From contig SGPM01000108.1 in assembly GCA_004802725.1 (NCBI GenBank), forward strand, positions 6,070-70,069: a DNA stretch of 64,000 nt, read 5' to 3'. The notes beneath the pieces were generated by a model. That model did not search any database, was not told where the DNA came from, and saw only the letters and a program-made list of their open reading frames with translations. A program made the translations under genes and the position numbers. Below, one piece after another: positions 21,794 to 34,115 of this stretch (the first letter of the stretch is position 1; each line of letters begins with the position of its first letter). Origin of the DNA: Antrodiella citrinella (lineage: Eukaryota > Basidiomycota > Agaricomycetes > Polyporales > Steccherinaceae).

Positions 21794-21937
21794 CCGTGTA
21801 CGGATTTGTTTTCGGACTCTATTGCATGGGACTGGGATGTGTGAAAATATTCTATTCGCCTGGGACATTGGAAGTTGTTCAAACCCAAGTACAGTGCGCC
21901 TCGCGTTGCTGGGTCCGGCTTAACCCCCACCGGAAAT

Positions 21938-22258
21938 GGCAATCGTGAGTCAGGACGCGAGTGTATGTGTGTGTGCGCGTGTGTGTGCTACCTTGCTTCT
22001 AGTAGGTTGATCGCGAGATTATTGTTCAATGTGATGGCGTTTGTCGACTTTGGGTGAACAAGGGTTGATCAACGTCTTTGCAGGTCTTTCACTCGGCAAT
22101 CGTGAGTCAGGACACGAGTGTATGTGTGCGCGCGTGTGTGTGCTACCTTGCTTCTAGTAGGTTGCTCCTGATTATCGCGAGATTATTGTTCAATGTGACG
22201 GCGTTTGTCGACTTTGGGTGAACAAGAGTTGATCAACGTCTTTGTAGGTCTTTCCCTC
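21938..22258 (+). repeat. two-copy tandem repeat of about 157-164 bp
   Basis: 21938-22094 and 22095-22258 repeat the same sequence: GGCAATCGTGAGTCAGGAC, a GT/GC microsatellite, CTACCTTGCTTCTAGTAGG, then a long nearly identical stretch ending GATCAACGTCTTTG. Copy 2 has a 7-bp insertion after TAGGTTG and a few substitutions. It lies just downstream of the EI24-like gene. Confidence 0.9.
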
Positions 22259-22844
22259 TTCTTTCCCTCATCTCTGCAACGCGCCACAGCATCTCATTTT
22301 TTAAAAATTCACGACATGCGTGTCCACCACCACCGCCATTGCGCGTCCGCGTCCTGGGCGAGAGACACCCGTCGCGCCGTCGAGAACCTCCTTCAACACC
22401 CGACAAAACACGAACACGGCTGCAGACGCGACGTACTAGTATCCATGATTTTGGCATCGCCTTGTCGCCCAGCGGTAGAAGCCACCACTGTCAACCTCCG
22501 ACCTTTCAAAGCCTGTACCGAACGCAGACATTGCCCGGGGGCCGCTGCCACGCTCAAACCCGACCTCCTCTCCGTGTCGCACAAGGCTCCGGCCCGTCGC
22601 ACGTCGTGGCCAGCGACCCTCGGTTGCCAGTGGACATGCTGTCGCTTCAATTGGTGAAGTCATCTGTCGACGGAATGTTTGGAGGAGCATAGCGATATGG
22701 ATGTGAGACAGGCAGCTCCGTTGGATGGAGAGCGGAGTGTGATTCCGAGTCGTCGGATCGACTGATCTATCCTCTGTTGCGCCATGATGATAGCAGCCTC
22801 ATTAGTGCAGTTGGACAGTTGGTAGCGGTCCGGTAAAGAATGGA
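22259..22844. other. no confident gene
   Basis: Overlapping GC-rich ORFs exist on both strands, none with recognisable domains or convincing splice structure. Confidence 0.4.
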
Positions 22845-23480
22845 GGTGAACAATAGCATGTCGCGCGGAGTGGACCAACAAGTGCTACGCCACAAACACT
22901 GCCCAAACATCGCAGATTGCCGATGAATCGACTCCCAACTCAGCGGCTGGGCGCCATGGCAACGCCGCTGCGTTCGTTTGCAATTGTTCGACTCGTCGAT
23001 GACCATCCCACTAACACTCCTCTTATCGTCGAAGACTAGCACTCGAGTGCGCCATCTTGTTCTTCGAGTTCGTCACTCAGGGAAAAATCAGCACAACTCG
23101 CGGCTGAAATGAGAATCATGCCACCGGTCGCGGTAGTGTATTGTTCAGTACTTTCTCATGAGTTTCATAGAACCTTCTCATCTACTTTAATCTCTAGGTG
23201 CTCGTTTGTGAAGCTTCGTCGAGCTCCAGGTCTCACTGCCTCTTCTCTAGAAACACCGAGCATCAAACGATGCTAGGATCCTATAACATCCTCGGCTGGT
23301 CCTCGTGTCTGAATGGCTATGCACGGCCAACTTTCTTTGAGCTTCTCAGGTGAACGTGCAACATGTGCCTGCGAAATCGTCTCCGATCGTCCCAGCTGTC
23401 ACAATCGGCGTGAAACGGGCACAATTCTCACTCGTGCAGATGTGGTCATGTTGGTCCAGATGCCGGACGAGGCGCGGGCT
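22845..23480 (+). repeat. degenerate direct repeat, copy 1
   Basis: About 640 bp aligning with interruptions to 25325-25960. Shared blocks include GTGAACAATAGCATGTC, AGATTGCCGATGA, ACTCAGCGGCTGGGCGCCATG with GCAACGCCG, GACGACCATCCCACT-like, CAGGGAAAAATC, CTCTAGAAACACCG and GTGTCTGAATG with ATGCACGGCCAA. Estimated identity is about 70-75%. Neither copy holds an open frame shared by both. Confidence 0.75.
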
Positions 23481-24106
23481 CCAATCCATACTTCGATATT
23501 AAAAAAATGGGTTTAGTCGGGCTGATGAGCGCGTTGTTGTTTGGGATCATGACTTGCCGCCGACGCTTGAAGGAAGAAGGCTGTGCCTCGCTATCTACAC
23601 GCACGTCCGTTCAGGCCCTGCCACAACAAGGTGTTACCAGTGATATATAACGCCTACAAGCGACCCATCTCAACCTGCGCTCAGGCCTTCCTTCGCCCAC
23701 TTTCCTTGTGCCAACCCTCTCCGACGCGCCCTCGCGACTCTGTCGTATCGTATCCCGAAGATACAGCACGGTGTCTACGCGCCTCCGCGCTTTACCCCTC
23801 AGGCGACGGCCCAGACGCAAGAATTACGGGAGACGTGTCCAGGCTACCCGAAACCCCCTCCCCAGTACTTCTCTGCAATTGACGAGAACGGCGAGGTCCC
23901 AGGTCTCAGTTGTGGCCCTGCAAACACCGGCAGAACGATGCTCAACCCTCGTGGACGCGAAGCCCAGCTCGTTGTGTGTTGTTTTGATACCGTCCTCACG
24001 GCGGAGTTCCATTGCTGATACTACCGATGTTCTGTAGTCAAATAGAAGAGGATTAGCAGCTGCGGATACCTTTCCACCAACATGGCCACCCTCTCAATAC
24101 TCGGCG
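23481..24106. other. no confident gene
   Basis: Short ORFs only. A TATA-like GATATATAAC at about 23642 resembles one at about 25991 after the second repeat copy, so the duplicated unit may extend this far. Confidence 0.4.
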
Positions 24107-24580
24107 ATGCCGGCACCGTCTCCTCCCATAGCCCCGCACATAGCCCATGACCCCATTTGGCCCAACCTGTTTTTGTCAGCTGAACCCGCGCCGACGGCCG
24201 TGGCGTCTTCGGCGATGAAAAACACAGCAAGGCGCAACCGCTTCAAGAGCTTCGTCCCTGATCATCCCGATTCCAACTTCCTCGAATGTCTGCATGNGGC
24301 GATGTGGCACCCGCCNGATAACAGTCGTGACAATCGTCTCATCTACCGGACGAATATCGTTGCTTGTGAAAATAGCGGTCACGCTTCAAGATCAATCATC
24401 CTCGATCAACGGAGTGGTGCTTACAGCACGTACGGCAACGCTCTGCAGACGTCTGCTCGGGCCTCTTGTATTCCAGACTATCACGATAATCCGTCAATAA
24501 TGGACCCTCGTGTGGCGCCAGAAGTTTACTACAAAACCGTATGTCGCATGTTCCGTCTGTTGTATCCGTCGCCACACTGA
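24107..24580 (+). CDS. hypothetical ORF, 157 codons
   Basis: One plus-strand frame runs from an ATG (MPAPSPPIAPHIAHDPIWPN) through a charged middle (NTARRNRFKSFVPDHPDSNF) to a stop at 24580, with two Ns. No domain, introns or promoter recognised. It is the longest frame between the two copies of the degenerate repeat and could be fortuitous. Confidence 0.25.
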   Translation: MPAPSPPIAPHIAHDPIWPNLFLSAEPAPTAVASSAMKNTARRNRFKSFVPDHPDSNFLECLHXAMWHPXDNSRDNRLIYRTNIVACENSGHASRSIILDQRSGAYSTYGNALQTSARASCIPDYHDNPSIMDPRVAPEVYYKTVCRMFRLLYPSPH

Positions 24581-25324
24581 GATCAGCTTTCACATCTAGC
24601 CCCCGACCGTTCACGCGCAAGCATCTGTTCATCCGCAGCGACCATCAGTTTTTCACACAGANAATAAAATGGATAGTTCTGTCGATGCGCTGGGGCCGAT
24701 GATTAGTGGGAGCCGAAGNCGTCTACCCAGGTGGAGTACTGCGTTTCGTGTGGGCCGNAGTAAGCGACCCGCAGTAACTTGCTGTGTGGGTGCGTCAAGT
24801 CCTAACCCCGGGGCAACCCCGAGATANTTACATTGTATAAAGCCCTAGTTTTTCACTGGAAACACTCATTTTTACCCACTTCTGCGGAGGGGGACCGAGC
24901 CCGCCGGTCGCGTTGTGTGAGGGCTTTTATGTCACGGTGAGGAGTCGCCAACAAGACACCCAGGTCGCGGTGAGGTTCCCACTCGTCCGGTTCAACCCGG
25001 ACAGTTCGGAGGGATGCGTGCACGAGTCGATGAGTGCTCTTCAACATGCTGTCAGAGCCATTTGCGTGGTGAGATGGAACGATACAGGTTTAGGAGGTAT
25101 TGTGTTGAGGAGCTGGAGGGTCTATGTGGGTGCGAGGGGTGTTTNGGCCCACAGTGTTGCGAGGAGGAACAAAGGCTGGCTAGGAGGAGTCGGACGAGAT
25201 GTTGGACTAGTTCGAGCAGAGTGGTTCGCCACGGCCCACGACGGAGTGATAGACAGGCGAATGCATCAAAGCAAGCGATTTGACGAGTACAGCTGTGTAT
25301 ACGTATATAGGAATAGAGGTTGTA
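24581..25324. other. no confident gene; several N bases
   Basis: Short ORFs only, with Ns at about 24662-24826 and 25145. A TATA-like TTGTATAAAGCCC lies at about 24834. Confidence 0.4.
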
Positions 25325-25960
25325 GCGTATGTGAACAATAGCATGTCTCTGTGGGCTGCCGGACCACGGGGACCACGNGGACCACGTTGAAGTTTTACGC
25401 CACAGCGCTACACAGACATCGGAGATTGCCGATGATCGATGATCAATGATGTCTTAACTCAGCGGCTGGGCGCCATGGCAACGCCGCGCGGCGTGCGTCG
25501 CCTCGTCGACGACCATCCCACTGCTCAAGCGCTCAAGCCTCACACTTNTCATAATGTCGAACTCGAAGGCTCTAACACTGACGCATTCGAGTGTATTGTC
25601 CTGTTATTGCGGCCCGTCATCCAGGGAAAAATCTGCATAGGTGGCGGCTTCAATGTGGTCCGNGGCAGTGTATCGTCTCTTAGGCCTCCTCTCTCGTCAG
25701 TGTCATAGAACCCTCTCACCATCTTTGTTACTCAGAGTCACAGGGGCTCGCTCTCCAACTTCGTCGAGCTCTCCTCTCTGGCTAAGTCTCACTGCCTCAC
25801 CTCTAGAAACACCGTCATCAAACGATGCTAGGNTCCTCGACTATCCCTCGTGTCTGAATGATTATGCACGGCCAAATGCGAGCTTCTCAGATGAAGTGCA
25901 GCACGTGCCTGCAGAACCACTATTGGTCTCCGATTGCCCAAGCTGCATGGCCGTTCAGGC
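25325..25960 (+). repeat. degenerate direct repeat, copy 2
   Basis: Second copy of the unit described at 22845-23480, about 2.5 kb away in the same orientation. It contains an insertion with a short GGACCACG-type triplication (about 25362-25388) not present in copy 1. Confidence 0.75.
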
Positions 25961-27437
25961 TCCGCTACAGCCTACGGCCGCTGAAATTAGCGATATATAA
26001 TGCTAGGCTTTGGCGACTGATTCTAATGTCCAGCTCAGGCCCTTCGTCCATCTGGGACCCACTGTCGGNGATCTCACCGACTACCAATGTCAAACAGGGC
26101 AGCTATTAAACCTGTGAACTCATCTCCGACCGACTCTCATCTCTATGTGCCGCCACACCNGCGGATAACACACGTCAATGGACACTCCTCTCCTCCGATT
26201 TCCAATGATAGAAGGGGAAACAACACTGGACATTATATGCACTCTTCCCGGACCCCTTTTAGCGAACACCCCGCTGCCAAGAATTCTATCGCCTTGAATC
26301 CTAATGCGGTGCGCCACAGCAACATATACATATATTGAAACGCGGCATTAATTTGAGAGTTGTTCTAGCAGCAGCCTGCGTTTGAGATAGGTGNTGGGCT
26401 GCAGCGTGTCCGCAAAAAAACGAAGCGTCGACGCACTCGTCATCGTCGAGGCGGCCACAACAGCGAGCCGAGAAGTGCTATTCGGGAAGCTCGCAACAAA
26501 TCTAGAGACACTGCTGATAATTGTTCCTGCCAGAACGCATCAAGTCGATCCGTCAATATCTGGTCAAGCCGTGGTCCGCCTATGAGCCCAGTCGAAAGCT
26601 GGTGTAGATACTTTGACAGATCGAGCAACAAGATCCACGCACTCGCGTCTGGCAATAGCGTCTCCCAAACACTCTTCCGTGATGCTTCTTCGAATGTCGA
26701 ACCTAGTGCCGTGTTCCAAATTTCCTTAAATAAAGAGAGTACGTACTCTGCTTTGTGTTTGTAGGTTGATATACTTACTGAGGATTATTTCCGTGTTTAG
26801 ACCCCCGCTATTCCTACTGAAGACGTCGTGAGTGATTATCAATGAATGGTCTTACTGGGCTGACAAAAGGATTGAAGTGCGATGGGCTCGACAAAAAGTC
26901 GTATAATTATATGAATGAGACGGAATCATTCACGAGAGTCTAGAGACGTCTCGATATCTGAGTAGACGGGGACGTAGAACAATACCACCATCAGATCAAC
27001 ATTTGTATTTGTGCCATTGGTTCTTGTTATAAGTAATCAGTGTTCAAGTTCGCGAGGGTTTTCCTCTGGCAATTTCCTTGGCTGGTGTAAACATCCTCCG
27101 ATTTATCAGTCAAGTGGAGAATCCTCTTGAGAAATTGGCGGAGCTTATATCTTCAATAGGTACCGAGACGTCTCCAACTTGAACAAGATCTTCCGCAACA
27201 CGACAATAAACACGATACATACCAGAACTATAAAGTACGAACGACAAACGCCAACGGAGCATGGTATACAGAACGGATATATACATATGATGATTAACGG
27301 GGAGGGAGATAAGAACGAAAGGGGGGGATTTGCTTGTACTTAGTCTTGTATTCCTTCGGTCATTTCCAACCGCTTGTTATCCTGTGCCACGTGTAGTACA
27401 CCCCAATCCAACCAGAACAACTGTCCAACTCGAGTAA
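25961..27437. other. gene-poor stretch
   Basis: About 1.5 kb with only short ORFs. The right end, AT-rich at 27.0-27.4 kb, is the 3' flank of the Sec1 gene. No repeat or RNA gene recognised. Confidence 0.45.
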
Positions 27438-30400
27438 TCAGAAATGGAACAAACCCTTCTTCTTCTTCTTGTCCTTCTCCCCCTTGTCTGCGAACGCCAC
27501 ACTCGATCCGGTACTCGTACTGCTCATCGTCCTCCCACCCAATCCATCAGTAGCTGTAGGTCTTTGCGGCTTGCCCGTAGATAATAGCTTGTTCGATGAT
27601 TTACCCGTGGATGGTAGAGGAGCAGGAGCGGCTCGAGGCTCAGGGGCGTCTTGTGTGAAGTACTTCTGGTCGTAGAATTCTTGCGGTGACTTACGTCGAG
27701 AAGAACCTGGTCCAAGACCGTTGGGAAGGGAACGAGAGCCCACACCGTTGAGCTCTAGGACTTTGAGATCATCGACGAATTGACGGGGTGTAAGAGTGTG
27801 TGTTGAGCCTGCGTCATGAGTCAAGTCAGCGAATTGGACAACCGTGACAAGAAGACATTGCGCACCGATATATACATCCTTCCCTGCTTTCTTTCCGAAA
27901 TTATAGCACTCTCTCATCTCCGAATATGTCATCCCACCCGCCACGAAAACAAACACTCGCTCCTTGTTATCGTTGCCTCCTCCACGCCCAGCGGCTGCTC
28001 GGTGCCACACCGGTCTAGCACTCCGCAAAGAACTCGCAGGTGCCACAGGAGCAGCGGCAGTCGGTGGTGCTGGTTGGTCCTTGACGTAAGGGAACAAAGT
28101 TGGATCGAGGCGGGAGGCGACATGGTCTTCGAGAACGTTGGTCAGCAGAGGCTTGTAGCGTGACAGCTCGTACTCTTCATCCTTGGAATCTTTGGAAGCG
28201 CGATACTTGAGTCTCTTCTTGGTGTCCTTGTCGCCAGGACCCTGATAAAACATGGTAAATCTTGACAGCAGCACACGTTAGACGGAAGGCCTACCCTGCT
28301 TATTCGTAGCCCAAGATGTACCAGTGCGTTGACGGCGTCCTGATCAGGCGGAGAAAGTCGTGCATGCTGATACAATCGACGTTTGTCTTCTTCTGGGACA
28401 CCATCTCGGTACTGAATGTAGAGTGCAATCACGCGAACTTTCTTGGAATTGCTAAGAAAAATGTCAGGTCAATATGGTAGACCCAATTGCTCACGCAGAA
28501 GGAACATACTGTAGTTCGCGACTATCCAAGAGGGGCACCATCTCTTCAACCAACGTTTTTGGTGTCTTGCCTTCGGCTGTTAGACCGGTTGCACAACTCT
28601 ACTCAGAATCATAAATCAATTTATGCATGGTGTGGCGCGAGCGTGAACGCGTTACCTGCTCCACGTTGCCGATAGTAGGCAGTTTGTCTTTCTCGAACTG
28701 TGCCATACACTCTTGTGCCATGTTGAGATGCAGTGAGAACTATCGACCACATACGCATTAGGATATCCTAGTGACATGGAGTCAACATGAAAACATACCC
28801 GCTCTCGCTGCTCTTGATACTGCGGCAGACTCGCAAGCATGTCCTTCATGTCGCTCAAACTAGCGGCACCGTCTCTGCGTATCCAAAAAGATGTTAGTGA
28901 CGGCTTCAGCTTTCACGGGTGCAAAGAAAATCTGACCCCTTGAACCCTGCGTTGTCAACCATGAACTGATTGAAGTCAGCCATAAGCTTATTGATCGCAT
29001 CCGCCATGTGCATATGTCGAATTTCTGTCCATGTCCCATCGGCATCCGAGATAACGGCCGCCTTGTCCTCGAAGGCGCCAACCGCTGTTTGGAACTTATA
29101 CCTAAGGGGAAGCTCGGTTCAGTAACAAGCCCAGTATCACTAATTTGACGCATACATGTATTTCGTGCCATCCTCAATTGGCAGAAGGTCGTTCGCCATA
29201 GCTTGATAAGTGAATTCGTGCAGGAATGGAGCGACGGTATCCATAGACCGATCCGTAATGATCAGTGTAGAGCGTGGTCGTGGTGTATCCTGTTTCTATA
29301 GATTCGCAGGATACCATCGTTAACACTAGCTGCCGCCATAAAGGGACACAGACATACCGGATAGTCAGGATTTGATTTCTTGTAATCATCCAGAACCTGC
29401 TGCACCTGGAAAGCCAACATCTTTGCCACATGATCCCCCTCCACGCTCTCATATGCTCGTGCTTCCGTCCCTCGAGCAAGATTGGTCCTCCATCGGCTCG
29501 CTCCATCGGCCGGAGGAGGTGGGCGCGTTGTCGCGTTTGGTTTGAGAGGACCGAGCGGCACGTGGTGTGAGGGAAGGTAATAGCGAATGAAGGGGTATTC
29601 GTTCAATGAGATGCAAACATTGGCAATCTGAAACGAGTCGTGAATGTGAGAGCTGTAAGATAGATCCAGATGTTCAGAGAGACTTACGACACGAGCGGCG
29701 AATTGGAGCTCTTCTTCCAGGTGGTCCCGTAGGGGTTTGAATGAATTGTCATTACGTGGGGGACTGTATATACTGAAGAAGGAGCCAGGCATCTTCACTG
29801 AGAAAGCTTGCGATTCGATGGCTATCCAATAAGATTGTCAGTCAGAACACCGAGAGTAGCATGTAGAGGTTGTAACGTACGCCAGAAGTTAACGAACATA
29901 TCTTTGAGGCCCTTGAGGAAAGGTTCAGCGGGGGACGCGGCGATCTTGTCAAATAACTGTTCGGACAGTCCTACAAGTCGCGACATCAACTAGGGAACAA
30001 TCAATACATTTGACCGACGTACCGTCTATGAAGAATAGATGTGCCCCCGCGTACTGTTGCCTCCCATTAAAGAAATCCCGGATTACACGGTCCACGTTCT
30101 GAGTGGTGCCCATAAGCATGTACACCGCCTCAAATTGGGGCTGGGGTTCACGGTTCGTCGTGATCGACTCAATCACTGCGATGCCTTCAGCTTCACGAGA
30201 ACGAAACGAGTGTAATGTGGTACGACGTACGAGTTACATTCTCCTCCAGAATGTCGAACTGCTTCAACACAGCGGATAGCAGGGTTTGTGAGTGCTCGTC
30301 CACGACCAGGATCTTCCACCGTCCAGGCGGGTTCACGGACCTGATCGCCTCCAGAAACTCTAGTTAGATCCAGGCCGAATAAGACGTGTTAGCGCGCCTT

Positions 30401-30461
30401 GCTGATGTACACAGTATGGTTATGGCTCACGGGTGCGCATGGTGGTAATGAGGGACGACAT
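27438..30461 (-). CDS. SEC1: Sec1/Munc18 family syntaxin-binding protein
   Basis: A multi-exon minus-strand gene from ATG 30461 ([10 protein letters not shown]) to 27438. Recognisable segments in order: [40 protein letters not shown] with [104 protein letters not shown] and a late [17 protein letters not shown]. This is the full SM-protein fold (domains 1-3). Sec1 binds assembled plasma-membrane SNARE complexes and drives exocytic vesicle fusion at growth sites. About eight short introns interrupt it. The C-terminal tail (after about residue 620) is Ser/Pro-rich, as in filamentous fungi, and ends with [12 protein letters not shown]. The deeply conserved motifs make the call secure. Confidence 0.93.
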
Positions 30462-30987
30462 GGTGATCAGAAGTCAAAATTCAGTACTTGCTCGTCGACG
30501 GAGGCAACGACGAGACAATGTCCGTTGTCGCTGTGCCGTCGCTCAACACGGTCGTAATGGGACAAGGAGCATCGCATCCAGATCAGGCTATCTGCGCGGT
30601 TTATCTCATCTTATCTAATCGTTTCTCGCAGAGTCTCGGTTCCAGTGGAGAGTTTCTACGACTTGTTTCTTTTCCATCACAAGAAGTCCATCTACGATTC
30701 ATAGAGCTACATTGACCAGCAACGAGCTTACATTACTCCTTTCTAACCTAGAGATCTTCTTAAAGATTCCTTAATGCTCAATGACCGGGAAAGAGAAGGA
30801 TTATGGACGGTAACTAGCAGGCGGTATCATGATGAGAGACGAATCTAACAAGAAAGAGGTGGTCCGGAAGTATGTAGAAGACAGAGGAACGGTAGAAACA
30901 ATGGTTAGGAACGCAGATCCGATGCCGCGCAGGGTCAGTAATGAGTGATCATCTCTAAGTCATGCAATACGGTATGTCCATATTTGT
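30462..30987. other. intergenic between SEC1 5' end and chitin deacetylase 3' end
   Basis: No gene supported. It should hold the Sec1 promoter and the deacetylase terminator. A 61-75-codon plus-strand ORF here is a likely shadow. Confidence 0.5.
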
Positions 30988-32809
30988 TCAGAACATGGTA
31001 GCGAACGCAGCAAATCCGGCGGCGACAACAGCGCCGAGAACTGGCAAGGAGAAGGTGGTAGCGTCGCCAGTGGGAACGTTTTCATTGGTAGCAGTAGCAC
31101 CGCTGGACCCGTTAGCACTACTGGTGTTGGTGATGGACACAGTGGTGTTGGAGAGACCTGGGCCGTGACCAGCAGTGGGAAGAGGGCTCGTCGCGTTCGT
31201 TGCTCCGGCTCCCGGGAAAGTCGTGTTTGTGTTGGTCTCAACGTACATATTGCTCATAGGGATATTGTTGCACTGACCAATGCGCTGGAGCTGTTGCATT
31301 GGACCCGTGTGAGTACATCAAGCCACCGGGAACAAAGAGGGTCACACATACCTGGAAGGGGGGCTGGTGGTTGGTAGCAGCAGGCAAAGTGTAACCAATG
31401 GCGAGATCAACGGTAATCTCGAAAAGATCGTGTTGCAGGACGATGAAGCTAAGCAAAACATTGAGTAACCACATGCAATTCAAGGAATATGATGCGCTCA
31501 CCCGTTGTCCATGACCGTTGCGTTGCTGAGAATGGAATCGAAGATGGCCATCTGGTCGGTACCGATAACAGTTCCACCAGCGACACGCCAATCTGAAGGG
31601 AATATCGCTCCAAAAACTTGTCACTTCACGCTCTAAAACGGACTTACCATTGGTATCGAAAGTGAGGCCGCTGGGCGCACGTGTCCATTGGATAGGGATC
31701 ATTCCCATGGCTAAGGCAATAGCACGGACACGATCGTCGAGATCACCATAAGGTGATCGCATGGTGGTCGGGGTAATGCCAAGGATCTTCTGGATGATCA
31801 GACGGGTCCAACCCAGCTCAGCAACAATTTGCGCAGTGGATCGAGATGTGAGAGGCTACCAATACGATGTTAGCACATATAAGACCAACATTCCAACGGG
31901 TGGACGTACAGGGTGAGCCCAGGTGTGGACACTGATTTCGTGACCGGCCATGTACTCCTCAATCAAGAGATCTGGGTACTGCAGAGCACGAGAACCAACA
32001 ACGAAGAACGTCGCGGTGATATCCTTCGAGTTCATGTAGTTGAGCAGTTTCTGGGCTATGATTGGCTATCAGAATAGTTCACTATCGCGCAAGAAATATT
32101 AACATACTGTATGGAGCGGGACCGTCATCGAAACTGTAATGGACAAGTGAGCTTAGGGTTGCTTCAAATCACACACAACTTACCTGACGCCCCATGTCAT
32201 CTTGTCTGGACAGTCAATGATATCGGTGTCGCGAGTCCAGCCACCGCAAGTCCACCATCCATTCTGCTCGGCCGCGGCTGCAGCCGTGGGGTCGCCTCCA
32301 CATGTTCCGTCGACTGTAGGAGGGATGTCGGGAATGTTGTGGCCTTCAAGCTCCAACATCCACGCCTGGACTTGTGGAGTGTCTGCAAATTATGTGTCAT
32401 AAGCAACTAGGTGCGCGAAATAGAACGACATCACTCACCAGTAGGAGGCGGCTTGTCCATGGCGGGCCAATCTGTGGGGTTGACAGTGACTGTAATAACA
32501 ATCGTCAGTCATCCGAATACGACTTGAGGTAAGACAGGTATCCTGACATGTAGGGATTTGCGGGGCATTGCTGAACGCGGTTGGTTTACTTCCAGGAGAG
32601 AAAGTCGCAGTTGGGGCGTAGGTGGTTCCGGTCGCCATGCCCGACGTGATAGCAGTGAGTGGGGGAATACTGTTGGGGTCATAACCAAGTGCAGCACTCT
32701 GCTGACGGGCGATGTTGGCATGCTTGCCGAATGGGCCAGCATGCTCGCCCTTGAGAGCGTGTGCGTGCGCAATAACAACGAACACGGTGAGGGCTTGTAA
32801 CTTCATCAT
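30988..32809 (-). CDS. chitin deacetylase (CE4), secreted, GPI-type
   Basis: The start MMKLQALTVFVVIAHAHA is a signal peptide. The NodB homology region shows the five CE4 motifs: SFDDGPAPYT (motif 1, catalytic Asp and metal Asp), HEISVHTWAHP (motif 2, metal His), RSPYGDLDDRV (motif 3), DWRVAGG (motif 4) and FIVLQHDLFE (motif 5, catalytic His). A Cys-rich DGTCGGDPTAAAAAEQNGWW segment precedes it. The C-terminus is Ser/Thr/Asn-rich and ends in a hydrophobic tail (LGAVVAAGFAAFATMF) typical of GPI attachment. The enzyme converts cell-wall chitin to chitosan at the cell surface. About seven short introns. The start at 32809 gives a standard signal peptide; the next Met would also work. Confidence 0.93.
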
Positions 32810-34115
32810 AATGAGTTAGCTGTAATGGGATGGTGTACGGAGGGCCTGCTGAGGATAGAATTCGTACAATCTGTTAAAGAATGTGAGAGTCAAAAAGAAT
32901 GGAAATGAGCAGAGCTCGACGAGGAGGACGACTCAGACAGCGAAACCTGGTGACGGTGAGGGAGGGAGGTAAACAAGAGCGACCCGACACCCATGCAACA
33001 TTTTGTCTCTTATGTCTTGGCATCATCGTGGTTTGGCGACTTGGCGACTTGGCGAATCGTCTGTTCCTACCGACAATGTTTACCGACACCGGCAGCTACC
33101 GGCATCATTTGCTCCCGCCTGCTTGCAACTTGCAAGCCGTCGCGGGGCAAAATATAGCAAGCGCCGCCTCAACATGATCGGGACGGCCCGGACGGCAGAT
33201 AGTCTGCCGTTACCACCATCATGGTCAAAGTTTGTGGTTGCATCGTCTTTCACAATGCACTGAGCAGTCCGCCAAGCAAGCAGTGTACACCGAGTTCGAT
33301 GTCTTATATGCCCGGACTATGAAACTTCAGCGTCCACTGGCGTCCTGACTCCTACGATTTGCAGCGCACACGCGCCGCGACCGACAAATTACGCCGGAAA
33401 TAGCTACCGGTGGACGACGGCCACTATCGGCATCCACCGATTGTCGATGGTAGTAAGTACTAGTAAGTCGTGTCATCGCCCAGTGGTTTCCGTTGACGTC
33501 CGTCGTCCAATGTACCACAGTGACCTCCGGTAGTACCCAACATCCTCCACTCGACTGCGGCAAGGCCGCTAAGCAGCTGCCGGCCACCTCTAGTATTAGC
33601 CAGCGGCATACAGCGTTGACCAAGTTTACGTGCACCTACTGGTATAATATGATTGTATATAGTACGGAGCCTATGATGGACTGTAGTCTGTAGTACTTAC
33701 TACCACCGTTAGCCGGTAGGCCCCGGAATACGCTGGAATACGCTGTATTCCGGGGGTTTCCGTTAACCTTGCCCGGTCCGGGCATACAGTATCACTGAGT
33801 CCGAATCTGTCCGATGGCGATTTGGTCATTCGGGCATGTTCTCAAGCACCCGCATCGGCGAACAAAACATGGGTCATAGACTCATAGACAGCAAAGAACT
33901 CACTGTAGCTCAGTCTCCGCAAGACTCGTCTGTTGCTCGTCTGATCGGACTCGTGTCTTGTGCTCAGTGGCGAAGACGAAAGGCAGAAGAGATGTGGTCA
34001 TGATTCATGTGATATAGTGCTGTGTAAAAAGGGAGATCAAGACAATGTCAAACCGTCCTTCGTCGTTTGAATGTTATACAAGTCGAAAATGCTCATCGTA
34101 GTAGTCCAACCACCC
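32810..34115. other. intergenic, palindrome-containing
   Basis: About 1.3 kb without a supportable gene. It includes a short tandem GGCGACTT repeat at about 33038-33052, scattered CCGGTA/TACCGG motifs and a strong hairpin at 33721-33755. Confidence 0.5.
33721..33755. repeat. perfect 11-bp inverted repeat (hairpin)
   Basis: CCCCGGAATAC (33721-33731) and its reverse complement GTATTCCGGGG (33745-33755) flank a 13-bp loop that repeats GGAATACGCT. No flanking duplication was noticed. Confidence 0.75.
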
